From positions 15,402,734 through 15,447,493 of the forward strand of contig CM018903.1 of NCBI GenBank assembly GCA_009663005.1: a stretch of 44,760 bases of DNA, read 5' to 3'. Source of the DNA: Actinidia chinensis. Taxonomy: Eukaryota > Streptophyta > Magnoliopsida > Ericales > Actinidiaceae. Below the pieces are notes generated by a model, which ran no database searches, was not told the DNA's origin, and was given only the letters and a program-made list of their open reading frames with translations. Made by a program: the position numbers and the translations under genes. Below, in pieces: positions 1-12,740 of this stretch; position 1 is the stretch's first letter, and the number at the start of each line of letters is the position of its first letter.

Positions 1-1137
1 ATTTTTACAAGTGAAAAACTCGATTAAAATGCAAGAACGTGGTAGCCGGCTCGTTGTAAACTCCGAACTTAACAACCCCTTTCACACTGCTTTACTCCAC
101 TGTTATTTGGTAGAAATACAAGGGATAGTCTACCCAAACTTGAACGGGGTTCCAAGCTTGTCCAATGTAATATTTTACAAGTTCAAACTCGATTAAACCG
201 AGAAGGGTTACTGAGGCTGTTTTGAAGAGCCTCTGAACTACCTTCCTCTTTTAATCCAGTTGCATTGGTAAAAAATCCAAGGAAAGGCAGCCGAACTCGA
301 ACGATGGTTCCGAGCCTTGTCCAAGTAATTTTTTACAAGTTTAACTCAATTAAAACAAGAAGGGGTTAAGCCGAGCTATTTTGAAGTCCGAACTGCCTTC
401 ACTGTCTTTAAAATCCAGTTGCACTTGGTAAAAATCAATAGGAAAGGCTGCCCCGAACTCGAAAGAGGGGTTCCGGCTTATCGAATATAATTTTTACAAG
501 TTAACCAACTCGTTTAAAATGCGAGAAAGAGTTAGCCAAACTGGTTTGAAGGCCTGAACTGCCTTCGCTTTGCTTAAATCTAGTTGCACTTGGTAGAAAA
601 TCGATAGGAAAGCTAGCCGAACTTGAACGAGGGGTTCCGAGCTTGTCCAATGTAGTTTTTTTACAAGTTTACACTCGAATACAACGGCGAGAAGAGGTTA
701 GCCGAGCTAGTTTGAAGCTCCGACCTGCATTCACTGGCTTTATCCGTTGCACTTAGTAGAAAATCGATAAGAAGATAGCGAACTCTGAACGAGGTTTCCG
801 ATCCTGTCCAATGCATGTTTTTACAAGTTAAACTACGATTAAATGCAGAAGCTGTTAGACTAGCTGTTTTGAAGCTCCAGAACTGCCTTCACAACTGCTT
901 TCATCCGTTGCACTTGGTAGAAAAATCCAAGGGAAAGCCAAGCCGAACTCGAAACGAGGGGTTCTGATCTTGTTCAATGATTTTTTTATTTACAAGTTAA
1001 CTCGATTAAAACACGAAACGTAGCCAGCTGATTTGAGGGGCTCCGAACTGCATTCACTAGATATAATCCAGGTTCACTTGGTAGAAAATCCAAGGAAAGT
1101 TAGACCCAAACCTCGAACGGGGTTCCGAGCTTATCGT
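1..1137. repeat. Left edge: C2-H-A-G-F-H2-B
   Basis: The window opens inside the T-run box of a C2 unit and runs C2-H-A-G-F-H2-B. This is the 10-mer order with B-C-G1 missing between H and A. The A unit at about 330 has gagctattttg rather than the usual gagctagtttg and may be an H/A hybrid. The array must continue beyond the left edge. Confidence 0.7.
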
Positions 1138-3535
1138 TATGTTTTACAAGTTAACTCGATTAAATGCGAGAAGGGGTTTTATCCGAACTGGTTTAAGCTC
1201 TGAACTGCCTTCACTTGTTTTAAAGATCTAGTTGCACTCGATAGAAAACTCGAGAGAAAGCTAACTGAACTCGAACAGGTTTCCGAGCTTGTCCACCTGT
1301 AATTTTTTATAAGTTAACGCGATTAAAACGGGAGATGGGGTTAGGCCGAACTTAGTTGAAGCTCTGAACTGCATTCACATGGCTTTAATCCAGTTGCACT
1401 TAGTAAAAAATTGATAAGAAAGATAGCCGAACTCGAACGAGGGTTCCGAGCCTGTCCCAATGCAAGTTTTTTACAAGTTAACTCGATTAAATGCGAGAAG
1501 CTGTTAGACGAGCCTTGTTTTGAAGCTCCCGAACTGCCTTCACTGGCTTTCATCCATTGCACTTGGTAGAAAATCCAGGGACAAGCAAGCCGAACTCGAA
1601 GAGGTTCTGAGCTTGTCCCATGTAATTTTTTTTACAAGTTAAAACAACTCGATTAAAACACGAGAAGCGGTTACCGAGCTGATTTGAAGCTCCTAACTGC
1701 ATTCACTATTATATCTAGGTTCCTTGTAGAAAAATCCAAGGAAACTTAGCCGACGTCGAATGACGGTTCCGAGCCCATATAATGTAATGTTTTTACAAGT
1801 TCACTCGAGTAAAATGGCGAGACCTGGTTGAGCCAAGCTCGTTGTAAACTCTGAACTACCTTCACTGGCTTTAATCCAACTGTCATTGGAGAAAAAATCC
1901 AAGGTATAGCTACTCAAACTTGAACGAGGGTTTCCAAGCTTTTCCATGTAAATTTTTGACAGTTACTCTATTAAACGAGAAAGGGTTGCCGAGCTGATTT
2001 GAAGCTCCGAACTACATTCACTATGATATAGCCAGGTTCACTGGTAGAAAAATCACAGGCAAAGTTATCCAACTAAAACTCGCGAGGGTTTCCGACTTAA
2101 TCGAATATATGTTTTACAAGTTAACTCTATTAAAATGCAGAAGGGGTTGCCTGAACTGTTTTGAAGCTCTGAACTGCCTTCGCTTGTTTTAATCCAGTGC
2201 ACCTTGGTAGAACAAAAAATCGATAGGAAAGCTAGCTGAACTCGAACGAGGTTTCGAGCTTGTCATGTAATTTTTTATAATTTAACTCGATTAAACGGGA
2301 GAGGGGTTTAGCCGAACTAGTTTGAAAATCTCTGAACTGCAATTCACTGTCTTTAATCCAGTTGCACTTAGTAGAAATTTGATAGAAGATAGTCCGACCT
2401 CGAACGAGGTTTTCCGAGCCTGTCCAATGCAAGTTTTTACCAGTTAACTCGATTAAAATGGCAGAACTGTTAGACGAGCTTTTTGAAGCTCCCGAACTCT
2501 CCTTCACTGGCTTTCAGCCAGTTGCACTTGGTAGAAAAATCAAGGGAAAGCAAGCCGAACTCGAACGAGGGTTTCTGAGCTTGTCCCAGGTAATTTTTTA
2601 CAATTTAACTCGATTAAAAACGAGAAGCGGGTAGCCCGAGCGGATTTTGAAGCTCCGAAATGCATTCACTAGATATAATCTAGGTTCACCTTGGTAGAAA
2701 AATCAAGGAAAAGTTGCCGAACTCGAACGAACGGTTCCGAGCCCGTCCAATGTAATTTTTACAAGTACTCGATTAAATGGAGAACGGGTTGCCGAGTTGG
2801 TTTTTAAATTTCTGAACTGCCTTCACTGTTTTAATCACTACATTTGTAGAAAAATCCAGGGATCGGTACCCAAAACTTGAACAGAGGTTCCAAAGCTTTC
2901 CAATGTAATTTTTTACAATTTAACTCTATTAAAAACGCGAGAAAGGGTTAGCTGAACTGGTTTGAGCTCCGACTGCCTTCCACTTTGATTTAATCCAGTT
3001 GCACTTGGTAAAAAATCGATATTAAGCTAGCCGAACACGCACGAGGGTTCCGAGCTTGTCTAATGTAATTTTGTACAGTTAACTCGATTAAAACGCTATA
3101 AGGGGTTCGCCGAGCTAGTTTTGAAGCTCCGAACTCATTCACTGGCTTTAATCCAGTTGCACTTAGTAGAAAATCGATAAGAAGATAGCCGCACTCGAAC
3201 GAGGGTTCTGAGTCCTGTCCAATGCAAGTTTTTACCATTAACTCGATTAAAATGTCGAGATGGGTAGACACTTTTTGAAGCTCCGAACTGCCTTCACTGG
3301 CCTTTCGTCCAGTTGCACTGGTAGAAAAATCCAAGAGAAAGCAACGAACTCGAGACGAGGGTTCTGAGCTTGTCTAATGTAATTTTTTTACAAGTTAACT
3401 CGATTAAAACACGATAAGGGTTAGTCCGAGCTGATTTGAAGCCCGAACTAAAGTCACTAGATATAATCCAGTTCACTTGGTAGAAAAATCAAAGGGCAGT
3501 TACCAAACTCGCACAGGTTCCGAGCTTATCGAATA
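1138..3535. repeat. 15-monomer higher-order repeat, copy 1
   Basis: Monomer order is G'-F'-H2-B-C2-B-G'-F'-H2-B-C-G1-F-H2-B. Internally it contains two related blocks of six and nine units that both begin G'-F'-H2-B. The two G' units differ: the first reads cttcacttgtttt with cactcgatag, the second cttcgcttgtttt with an ordinary cttggtag. The same difference recurs in the same slots of the next copy, showing that the true period is the whole 15-mer and not the six-unit half. Starts are precise to a few bases because of indels. Confidence 0.8.
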
Positions 3536-5055
3536 TAATGTTTTTACCAGTTTTAACTCGATTAAATCCGAGAAGGGGTTAGCCAAACTGGTTTGAAGCT
3601 CTGAACTGCCTTCACTTGTTTTATCTCCAGTTGCACTCGATAGAAAAATCGATATAGGAAAGCTAGCTGAACTCGAACGAGGGTTTCGAGCTTTCCAATG
3701 TAATTTTTTATAAGTTAACCTCAATTCTAAAACAACGGGAGAAGGGGTTAGCCTAACTAGTTTTTGAAACTCTGAACTGCCTTCACTGGCTTTAAAAATT
3801 TCCGTTGGCACTTAGTAGAAAAATTGATAATAAAGATTATCCGAACTCGAACGAGTTCCGAGCCTGTCCAAGCGAAATTTTTACAAGTTTAAAAACTCAG
3901 ATTAAAATGCGAGAAGCGTTAGACGAGCTGTTTTGGAAGCTCCGACCTGCCTTCACTGGCGTTCACATTCAAGTTTGCCTTGGTAAGAAATCCAAGGGAA
4001 GCAAAACCGAACTCGAACGAGGGGTCTGAGCTTGTCCTAATGTAATTTTTTATTACAAGTTAACTTTCCGGGAAAAACAAATTAAAACACGAGAAGCGGT
4101 TAGCCGCGCTGATTGAACGCTCCGAACTGCATTCACTAGATATAATCTAGGTTCACTTGTGTAGAAAAATCCAAGGAAAAGTTAGGCCGACTCGAACGAC
4201 GGTTCCGAGCCCGTCTACTGTAATTTTTTACAAGTTAACGCGATTAGAAATGCGAGAACGGTTAGCCAAGCTCGTTGTAAAACTCTGAACTACCTTCACT
4301 TGGCTTAATCGCAACTATTCCAAACTGCATTTGGTAGAAAATCCCAGGGATAGCTACCAAACTTGAACGAGGGTTCCAAGCGTTGTCCATAGTGAAGTTT
4401 GTTACAAGTTAACTCTATTAAAACAACACGAGAAGGGGTTAGCCGGCTGATTTGAAGCTCCGAACTACATTCACTAGATATAATCGCAGTTCACTTGGTA
4501 GAAAAATCAAAGGCAAAGTTAGCCAAAACTAACTCGAATCGAGGGTTCCGATCTTATCGAATAGAATGTTTTTACAAGTTAACTCGATTAAAATGCGAGA
4601 AGGGGTAGCCGAACTGGTTGGAAGCTCTGAAACTGGCCTTCGCTTGTTTTAATCGCATTTGCACTTGGTAGAAAACTCCGATAGGAAGCTAGCTGAACTC
4701 GAACTAGGTTTCCCGAGCCTGTCCAATGTATTTTTTTTATAAGTTAAATCTCTATTAAAACGGGAGAAGGGGTTAGCCTAACTAGTTGAGCTCTGAACTA
4801 CGGCATTCATGGCTTTACTCAGTTGCACTTAGTAGAAAAATGATAAGAAAGATAGCCGAACTCGAACGATGGTTCCGAGCCGTCCAATCAAGTTTTTTTA
4901 CAAGTTAACTCGATTAAAATGCGAGCAAACTGTTAGAACGAGCTATTTTGAAGCTCCGAACTGCCTTCATTGGGCTTTCATCCAGTTGTCACTTGTAGAA
5001 AAATCCAAGTGAAAAGCAAGCCGAACTCGAACGAGGGTTCTGAGCTTGTCCAATG

Positions 5056-5216
5056 TAATTTTTTACAAGTTAACTCGATTAAAACACGAGAAGCGGTTAG
5101 CCGAGCTGATTTGAAGCTCCGAACTGCATTCACTAGATATAATCTAGGTTCACTTGGTAGAAAAATCCAAGGAAAAGTTAGCCGAACTCGAACGACGGTT
5201 CCGAGCCCGTCCAATG
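5056..5216. repeat. Satellite monomer type B (reference copy)
   Basis: An exactly 161-bp copy. It is the easiest type to recognise: acacgagaagcggttag near the start, gctgatttgaag, then cactagatataatc followed by taggttcac or caggttcac, gaaagttagcc, and the ending gagcccgtcc. I located about 50 copies. Their spacing, usually a clean multiple of about 160 bp, was the ruler for finding the higher-order repeats. B is normally followed by type C or C2, and by A in the 8-mer block at the right end. Confidence 0.92.
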
Positions 5217-5654
5217 TAATTTTTTACAAGTTAACTCGATTAAAATGGGAGAACGGGTTAGCCGAGTTGGTTTTAAATTCTGAACTGCCTTCACTGGTTT
5301 TAATCCAACTACATTTGGTGAAAAATCCAGATTGGTCCCCCCAAAACTTGAACGAGGGTTCCAAGCGCTTATCCAATGAATTTTTTTTACAAGTTACTCT
5401 AAAACTCTTTAAAACGCGAGAAAGGTTTAGCTGAACTGGTGGGGGAAGCTCCGACTGCTTCACTTGAATTAAATCCAGTTGTCACTTGGTAAAAAAATCT
5501 ATAGGAAAGCTAGCCGAAACTCGACGAGGGTTCCGAGCTTGTCCAATGAATTTTGTATCAAGTTAACTCGATTAAAATAACGCGAGAAGGGTTTAGCCGA
5601 GCTAGTTTGAAGCTCCGCGAAACTGCCTTCACTTCACTGGCTTTAAATATCCAG

Positions 5655-5670
5655 TTTTTTTTTTTTTTTT
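5655..5670. repeat. 16-base T homopolymer inside a monomer
   Basis: The word ccagttgcacttgg is interrupted by a run of 16 T, about 14 more than the two expected. The unit is otherwise intact on both sides. No target-site duplication or transposon sequence accompanies it. It is most simply a sequencing or consensus insertion. Confidence 0.85.
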
Positions 5671-8669
5671 GGCACTTGGTTAAAAAAAATCAATAGGAAA
5701 GCTGCCGACTCGAACGAGGGTTCCGAGCTTATCGAATATAATTTTAACAGTTCAACTACTCGATTAAAATGCGAGAAGGTGTTAGCCGAACTGGTTTTTT
5801 GAAGCTCTGAACTGCCTTCGCTTTTTGCTTTAAAATTCCCAGTTGCACTTGGTAGAAAAATCGATAGGAAAGCTAGCCGAACTTCGAATGAGGGTTCCGA
5901 GCTTGTCCAATAAATTTTTTTTAACAAGGTAACTAGATTAAATGCGAGAAGGGGTTAGCCGACTAGTTTGAAGCTCCGAACCGGCATTCAGCTGGCTTTA
6001 TCCAGTTGCCTTAGTAAGAAAAATCTATAAGAAAGACTAGGCCGAACTCGAACTAGGGTTCCGAGCCTGTCCAATGTAAGTTTTTACAAGTTAACACCTC
6101 GATTAAAACGGCTAGAAGCTGTTATAAGCCGTCTGTGTTGGGAGCTCCGAACTGCTTCACTGTTCTTTCATCCAGTTGGCACTTGGTAGAAACATCCAAG
6201 GTTAAGCAAGGCCGAACTCAAACAGGGTTTCGAGTTTGTCCAATGCAATTTTTACAAGTTAACTCGATTAAACACAAAAGGCAGTTAGCCTAGCTGCTTT
6301 GAAGCAACCGAACTGCATTCACTCGATATATCCGGTTTCACATTGGTAGAAAAATCCAAGGGAAGTTAGCCGACTCGAACGAACGGTTTTTCGAGCCCCG
6401 TCCATAGGTATATTTTTTATCAAGTTAACCTCGTTAAATGCAGAACGGTTTACCGAGCTCGTGTAAACTCCGAAACTACCTTCACTGCTTTAAATCCAAC
6501 TGGCATTTTGAAGACAAAATCAAGGGAGAGCTACCAAACTTGAACGAGGGTTCCAGCTTTCCAATGTAATATTTTTACAAGTTAACTACCTCGATTAAAA
6601 CCGAGAAGGGGTTAGCCGAGCTTTTTGAGCTCTGAAAACTACCTTCACTGGCTTTAATCCAGTTGCACTTGGTAGAAAAATCGATATGAAAGCTAAGCCT
6701 AACTCTAATGTGGTTCCGAGCTTGTCCAATATAATTTTTTTAGCAAGTTAACTAGATTAAATTGCGAGAAGGGTAGCCGAACGTAGTTTGAAGCTCCGAA
6801 CTGCATTCACTGGCTTTAATCCAGTTGCATTAAGTAGAAAAATCGATGCAGAAAGATGCCCGAACTCGAACTAGGGTTCCGAGCCTGTCCAATTGTAAGT
6901 TTTTTAAAACAGTTAACTCGATTAAAACCGCGAGAAGCTGTTAGACGAGCTGTTTTGGAGTCTCCGAACTGCCTTCACTGGCGTTCATCCAGTTGCACTT
7001 GGTAGAAATCCAGGTTAAGCAAGCGAACTCAAACAATGGTTTCGGTTGTCCAATGCACTTTTTTTACAATTACTCGATTAAAACACGAAAAGCAGTTAGC
7101 CTATCTGATTTGAAGCACCGACTGCATTCACTAGATATAATCCCGGTTTCACTTGGTAGAAAAATCCAGGGAAAGTAGCCGAACTCGAACGAAACGTTCC
7201 GATCCCGTCCAATGTAATTTTTGTGACAAGTAACTCGATTAAAATGCGAGGAAAACGGGTTTAGCCGGCTCGTTGTAAACTCCGAACTAACTTCACTGGC
7301 TTTAATCCAACTGCATTTGGAAGAAAAATCCAAGGGATAGCTAACCTCAACTTGAACGAGGGTTCAACTTGTCCAATGTAATATTTTACAGTTAACTCGA
7401 TTAAACGCGAGAAGGGGTTAGCCGAGCTACTTTTGAATCTCTGAACTACCTTCCTGCTTTAATCCATTGCACTTGGTAGAACAATCCGAGGGAAAGCAAG
7501 CCGACTCGAACTAGGGTTCTGAGTTGTCCCATGTAATTTTTTACAAGTTAACTCGATTACAACCAGAAAGCGGTTTAGCCGACTGATTGAAGCTCCGAAC
7601 TGCATTCAGTAGATATAATCCAGGTTCGCTTGGTAAAAAAATCCAAAGAAAGTTAGCGAACTCGAACGAGGGTTTTCTAGCCCGTCCAAGTGAATTTTTT
7701 ACAAGTTAACTCGATTAAAATGGGAGAACGGGTTAAAGCCGAGTTGGTTTTAAAATCCGAACTGCCTTCCACTGATTTAATCTAACTACATTTGGTATGA
7801 AAAATCAAGGATTAGCTACCCAAACTTGACGAGGGTTCCAAGCTTGTCCAATGTAATTTTTTAACAAGTTACAACTCTATTAAAACGCGAGAAAGGGTTG
7901 CCGAACTAGTTTGAAGCTCCGAACTTCCTTCACCTTGATTTTATCCGTTGGGCACTTGGTACAAAAATCGATAGGAAACCTAAGCCGCACTCGAACGAGG
8001 GTTCCGAGCTTGTCCAATGTAATTTTTTACAAGTTAAAAACCGATTAAACGCGAGAAGGGGTTAGCCGAGCTAGTTGGAAACTCAGAACTGCTTTCACTA
8101 GGTTTTTTAATTATCCAGTTGCACTTTGGTAAAAATCAATAAGAAAGCCTAGCCGACTCGAAAACGAGGTTCCGATCTTATCGAATATAATTTTTTACAG
8201 TTAACCTCGATTAAAATGCGAGAAGGGGTTAGCCGAACTGGTTTGAAGCTCCGAACTGGCCTTCGCTGCTTTAATCTATTGCACTTGGTAGAAACATCGA
8301 TAGGAAGCTAGTCGAACTCGAACGAGGGTTCCGAGTTTGTCAATGTAATTTTTTACAAGTGAACTCGATTTAAAAGGCGAGAAAGGAGCGTTAACGAGCT
8401 GTTTTGAAGCTCCGAACTGCATTCACGGCTTTAATCCAGTTCCAATTTAGTTGAAAAATCGATAAGAAAGCTAGCCGAACTCGAACCGAGGGTCGAGCCT
8501 GTCCAATGTAATTTTTTACAAGGTAACTCGATTAAAACGCGAAAGGGGTTAGCCGAGCGTTTGAAGCTCTGAACTGCCTTCACTGGCTTTAATCCAGTTG
8601 CATTGGTAGGAAAAAATCCAGGGAAAAGCAAGCCGAACTCGAACCAGGGTTCCAAGCTGCCCAATTAAT

Positions 8670-9613
8670 TTTTTACCCCAAGTTACTCGATTAAAACGCT
8701 AGAAAGGGTTAGCCGAACTAGTTTGAAGCTCCGAACTGCCTTCACTTGCTTTAATCCAGTTGCACTTGGTAGAAAAATCGATAGGAAAGCTAGCCGAACT
8801 CGAACGAGGGTTCCGAGCTTGTCCAATGTAATTTTTAAAAGTTAACTCGATTAAAACGCGAGAAGGGGTTAGCCGAGCAAGTTTGAAGCTCCGAACTGCC
8901 TTCACAGGTTTTAATCCAGTTGTACTTGGTAGAAAAATCGATAGGAAAGCTAGCCGAACTCGAACGAGGGTTCCGAGCTTGTCGAATATAATTTTTTACA
9001 AGTTAACTCGATTAAAATGCGAGAAGGGGTTAACTGAGCTTGTTGAAGATCCGGAAATGCATTCCTGGATTTAATCAGTTGCACTTTAGTAGAAAACGAA
9101 TAAGAAAGCTACAAAATCGAAACAAGGGTTCCGAGGCCTATCCAATGTAATTTTTAACAAGTAACCGATTAAACGCGAGAAGGGGTAGCCGAGCTGTTTT
9201 GAAGCTATGAAACTGCTTCACTGGCTTTAATCCAGGTGCAAATGGAGAAAAATCCAAGGAAAGGCAAGCCGAATCGAACGCGTGTGGTTCGAGCTTGTCC
9301 ATTAATTTTTACAAAGTTAAACTCATTAAAATCGAGAAGGGGTTAGCTGAGCGTTTTAAAGCTCCTAACTGATTTACTGGCTTTAATCCAGTTGCAACTT
9401 GATAGAAAAATCAAGGGAAAAACTAGCCGAAACTCAACGGGGTTCCGGCTTGTCCAAGTTAATTTTTACAAGTTAAACCGATAAAATGCGAGAAGGGGTT
9501 AGGCGAACTGGTTAAGCTCCGAATTGCCTCAATGGCTTAATCCAGTGCAATGGTAGAAAAATCCACGGGAACGGCAAAGCCGAACTCGAACGAGGGTTCC
9601 GAGCTTGTCAATG
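8670..9613. repeat. Transition: G1-A'-I/F-H-D-E
   Basis: Six monomers link the 10-mer region to the 3-mer block. The G1 and A' units (8720-8990) are among the cleanest in the window. The unit near 8990 combines the type I word gttaactgagctt with the type F word tttagtag. The D and E units from 9305 are the first D and E copies in the window. The E copy ends in the H-like ccacgggaacgg and is probably a hybrid. Confidence 0.65.
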
Positions 9614-12006
9614 TAATTTTTTACAAGTGTAACTCAATTAAAACTCGAGAAGGGGCTAACTGAGCTGTTTTAAAGCTCACTAACTGTTTCAACTGGGCCT
9701 GTGATCCAGTTGCACTTGATAGAAAAATCCAAGGGAAAGCTAGCCGAACTCGAACGAGGTTCCGAGCTTGTCCAATGTAATTTTTCAAGTTAACTCGTAA
9801 AACACGAGAGCAGTTAGCCGAGTTGATTTGAAACTCGAACTGCATTCCACTAGAAGAATCCAGGTTCACTTGTAGAAAAATCCAAGAGAGTTAACCGAAC
9901 TCGAACGAGGGTTCCGAGCACAGTCCAATGTAATTTTTTACACGTTAACTCATAAAATGCGGAACGGGTTAAGCGAGCTCGTGTAAACTCTGAACGACCT
10001 TTACTGGCTTTAACAACTGCATTTGGTAGAAAAATCCAAGGGATAGCTATCCAAACTTGAACGAGGGTTCCAAGCTTGTCCAATGTAATTTTTTACAAGT
10101 TAATCAATTTAAAACTCGAGAAGGGGTAGCTGAGCTGTTTAAGCTCCTAAATGATCACTGGCTTTAATCCAGTTGCACTTGAAGAAAATCTCAAGGGAAA
10201 GCTAGCCGAACTCGACGAGGGTTCCGAGCTTGTCCATGTAATTTTTTTCAAGTGAACTCTATTAAACCGAGAAGCCTTATCCCGTTGATTTGAAACTCCG
10301 AACTGATTCCTACTAGATATAACCAGTTCACTTGGTAGAAAAATCCCAGAGAAAGTTAACCGAATCGAACTAGGGTTCCGCGCCCGTCCAATGTAATTTT
10401 TTAAAGTAACTCATTAAAATGCGAGACCGGGTTATCCGAGCTCGTGTAAAACTCTGAATACCTTTACTGGCCTTTTAATTCCAACTGCATTTGGTAGAAA
10501 ACTCCAAGGGATACTATCCAAACTTACGAGGGTTCCAAGCTTGTTCAATGTAATTTTTTTACAATGTTCCTCAATTAAAACTCGAGAAGGGGTTAGACTG
10601 AGCTGTTTTAAAAAAGCTGCCTAACTGATTTCACTGGCTTTAATCCAGTTGCACTTGATAGAAAAATCCAAGGGAAAGCTAGCCGAACTCGAACGAGGGT
10701 TCTGAGCTGTCCCAATTTAATTTTTACACGTTACCTCGATTAAAACACTAGAACGGTTAGCCGAGCTGATTTGAAGCTCGAACTGCATTCATAGATATAA
10801 TCCAGGTTCACTTGGTAAAAAATCCAAGGGACATTAGCCGACTCGAATGAGGGTTCCGAGTCCGTCCAAGTAATTTTTACAATTAACCTGATTAAAATGC
10901 GAGAACGGTTAGCCGGTTGGTTTAAACTCCGAACATACCTTCACTGGCTTATCTAATCCACTGCTTTGGTAGAAAAAGTCCAAAGGGATAGCTATCCAAA
11001 CTTGAACGAGGGTTCCAAGCTTGTCCAATGGTAATTTTTACAGTTAACTCAATTAAAACTCTAGAAGGGATAGCTGAGCTGTTTTAAAGCTCTACTGATT
11101 TCACTGGCTTTAATCCAGTTTCACTTGATAGAACAATCCAAGGGAAAGCTAGAGCCGAACTCGAACGGGGTCCAAATCCAGCTTGTCCAATGTAATTTTT
11201 TCAAGTTAACTAACGCGCTTAAAACACAGAAGGCAGTTAGCCGAGCTGATTTGAACTCCGAACTGCCATTCACTATATATAAATCCAGGTTCCTGGTAGA
11301 AAAATCAAGAGAAAGTTAACCGAACTCGAACGAGGGTCCGATCCCGTCCATGTATTTTTGTACAAGTTACCTCGATTAAAATGCGAGAACGGGGTTAGCC
11401 TAGCTCGTTGTAAACTCCGACTAACCTTGTACACTGGTCTTTATCCAACTGCATTTGGTAGAAAAATCCAAGGGATAGCTATCTCAAACTTGAACGAGGG
11501 TTCCAAGCTTGTCCAATGTAATTTTTTAACAAGTTAACTCATTAAAACTCGAGAAGGGGTTGCTGAGGCTGTTTTAAAGCTCCCCTAACTGATTTCACTG
11601 GCTTAATAATCGCAGTTGCACTTGATAGAAAAATCCAAGGAAAGCTAACTAACTCCGAACGAGGGTTCCGATCTTGTCCAATGTAATTTTTTACAAGTTA
11701 ACTCGATAAAACACGAGAAGGCGGTTAACCGGCTGATTGAATCTCCGAACTGCATCACTAGATATAATCAAGGTTTTACTTTTTGTAGAAAAATCAAAGG
11801 CAAAGTAGCCAAACTCGAACGAGGGTTCCACCGAGCCGTCCATGTAAATTTTTACAGTTAACTCGATTAAATGGGAGAACGGGTTAGCCGATTTGGTTTT
11901 AAATAAATTCCGAACTGCCTTCACTGCTTTAATCCAACTACTTTTGTAGAAAATCCAGGGATAGCTACCCAAACTATGAACGATTGTTCCCCCAGCTGGT
12001 CCCATG
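9614..12006. repeat. Five copies of the 3-mer higher-order repeat D-B-C
   Basis: D monomers start at 9614, 10086, 10551, 11031 and 11518, spacings of 472, 465, 480 and 487 against an ideal 483 (3 x 161). Each D is followed by B and then by a C-family unit. The C-family unit is C2 in copies 1, 2 and 4 and C in copies 3 and 5, so the block is not perfectly homogenised. Here B comes directly after D, whereas elsewhere D is almost always followed by E. Confidence 0.85.
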
Positions 12007-12724
12007 TATTTTTTACAAATTAACCGATTAAAACGCGAAAAAGTGATTAGCCGCTGGTTGAAGCTCCGAACTGCCTTCACTTGCTTTACTCCGTTGCACT
12101 TGGTAGAAAAAATCGATAGGTAAAGCCTACCCGAATGGAAAACACTAGTGTTCCGAGCTTAATCGAATATAATGTTTTACAGTCACTCGATTAAAATCGA
12201 GAAGGGGTAGCCGAACTGGTTTGAAGCTCCGAACTGCCTCACTTCTTTCATCCAGTTGACTTGGTAGAAAAATCGATAGGAAGCTACCCGAACACGAACG
12301 AGCTGTTCGATCTTATCGAATATCATTTTTTACAAGTTACTCGTTAAAATGCGAGAAGGGGTTAGCCGACTGGTTTGAAGCTCCGAACTGGGCATTTCGC
12401 TTGCTTCAATCCTGTTGCACGTGTAGAAAATCGATAGGAAAGCTTGCCGAACTCGAACGAGGGTCCGAGCTTGTCTAATGTAATTTTTTCAAGTACGCGA
12501 TTAAAAACGCCCGAGAGGTGAGCCGAGTGTTTGAAGGCTCTGAACTGCCTTCACTGGCTTAATCCAGTTGCACTTGGTAGAACAAATCCAAGGAAAAGTT
12601 AGACGAACTCGAACGAAGGGTTCCGAGCCCGTCCAATGTAATTTTTTACAAGTTAACCCGATTAAAATGCGAGAACGTGGTTAGCAGTTGGTTTTAAATA
12701 CCGACTGCCTTCACTGGCTTTAAT

Positions 12725-12740
12725 CCCCCCCCCCCCCCCC
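12725..12740. repeat. 16-base C homopolymer inside a monomer
   Basis: The word aatccaactgc of a type C monomer has 16 C in place of two, then continues normally with actgctttgg. Probably a read or consensus artefact. Confidence 0.85.

Larger units (their letters stand above)
3536..6409. repeat. Higher-order repeat copy 2, expanded to 17 monomers
   Basis: Order is as in the preceding 15-mer, but with A and G inserted between G1 and F (5540-5910). Slot-matched subtypes agree with copy 1: G' with cactcgatag near 3640 and G' with cttcgcttgtttt near 4640. Acggga boxes near 3733 and 4758 match those near 1330 and 2293. The span is longer than 17 x 161 because of many small insertions and a 16-base T-run. 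Confidence 0.75.
5056..8669. repeat. 10-mer order B-C-G1-A-G-F-H2-B-C2-H, left-hand occurrence
   Basis: From 5056 the order is B-C-G1-A-G-F-H2-B-C2-H, then F-H2-B-C2-H, then B-C-G1-A-G-F-H. The first ten are the same as the 10-mer that repeats at 34-41 kb. The middle part (about 6740-7530) is a five-unit partial copy lacking B-C-G1-A-G. The final part lacks B-C2. Its first eight monomers overlap the end of the 17-monomer unit listed separately; both readings are true of the same DNA. Confidence 0.75.

Noticed and set aside
4970..5434. Longest open frame (154 codons, plus strand)
   Set aside because: It covers almost three monomers (F/H2-B-C region) in different frames and contains nothing but satellite. 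Indels at several places decide whether it stays open, so it is a chance frame.
5655..5670. Poly-T as the tail of a reverse-inserted retroelement
   Set aside because: The monomer continues in phase on both sides with no extra sequence and no target-site duplication. Runs of C of the same length elsewhere show the cause is not a poly-A tail.
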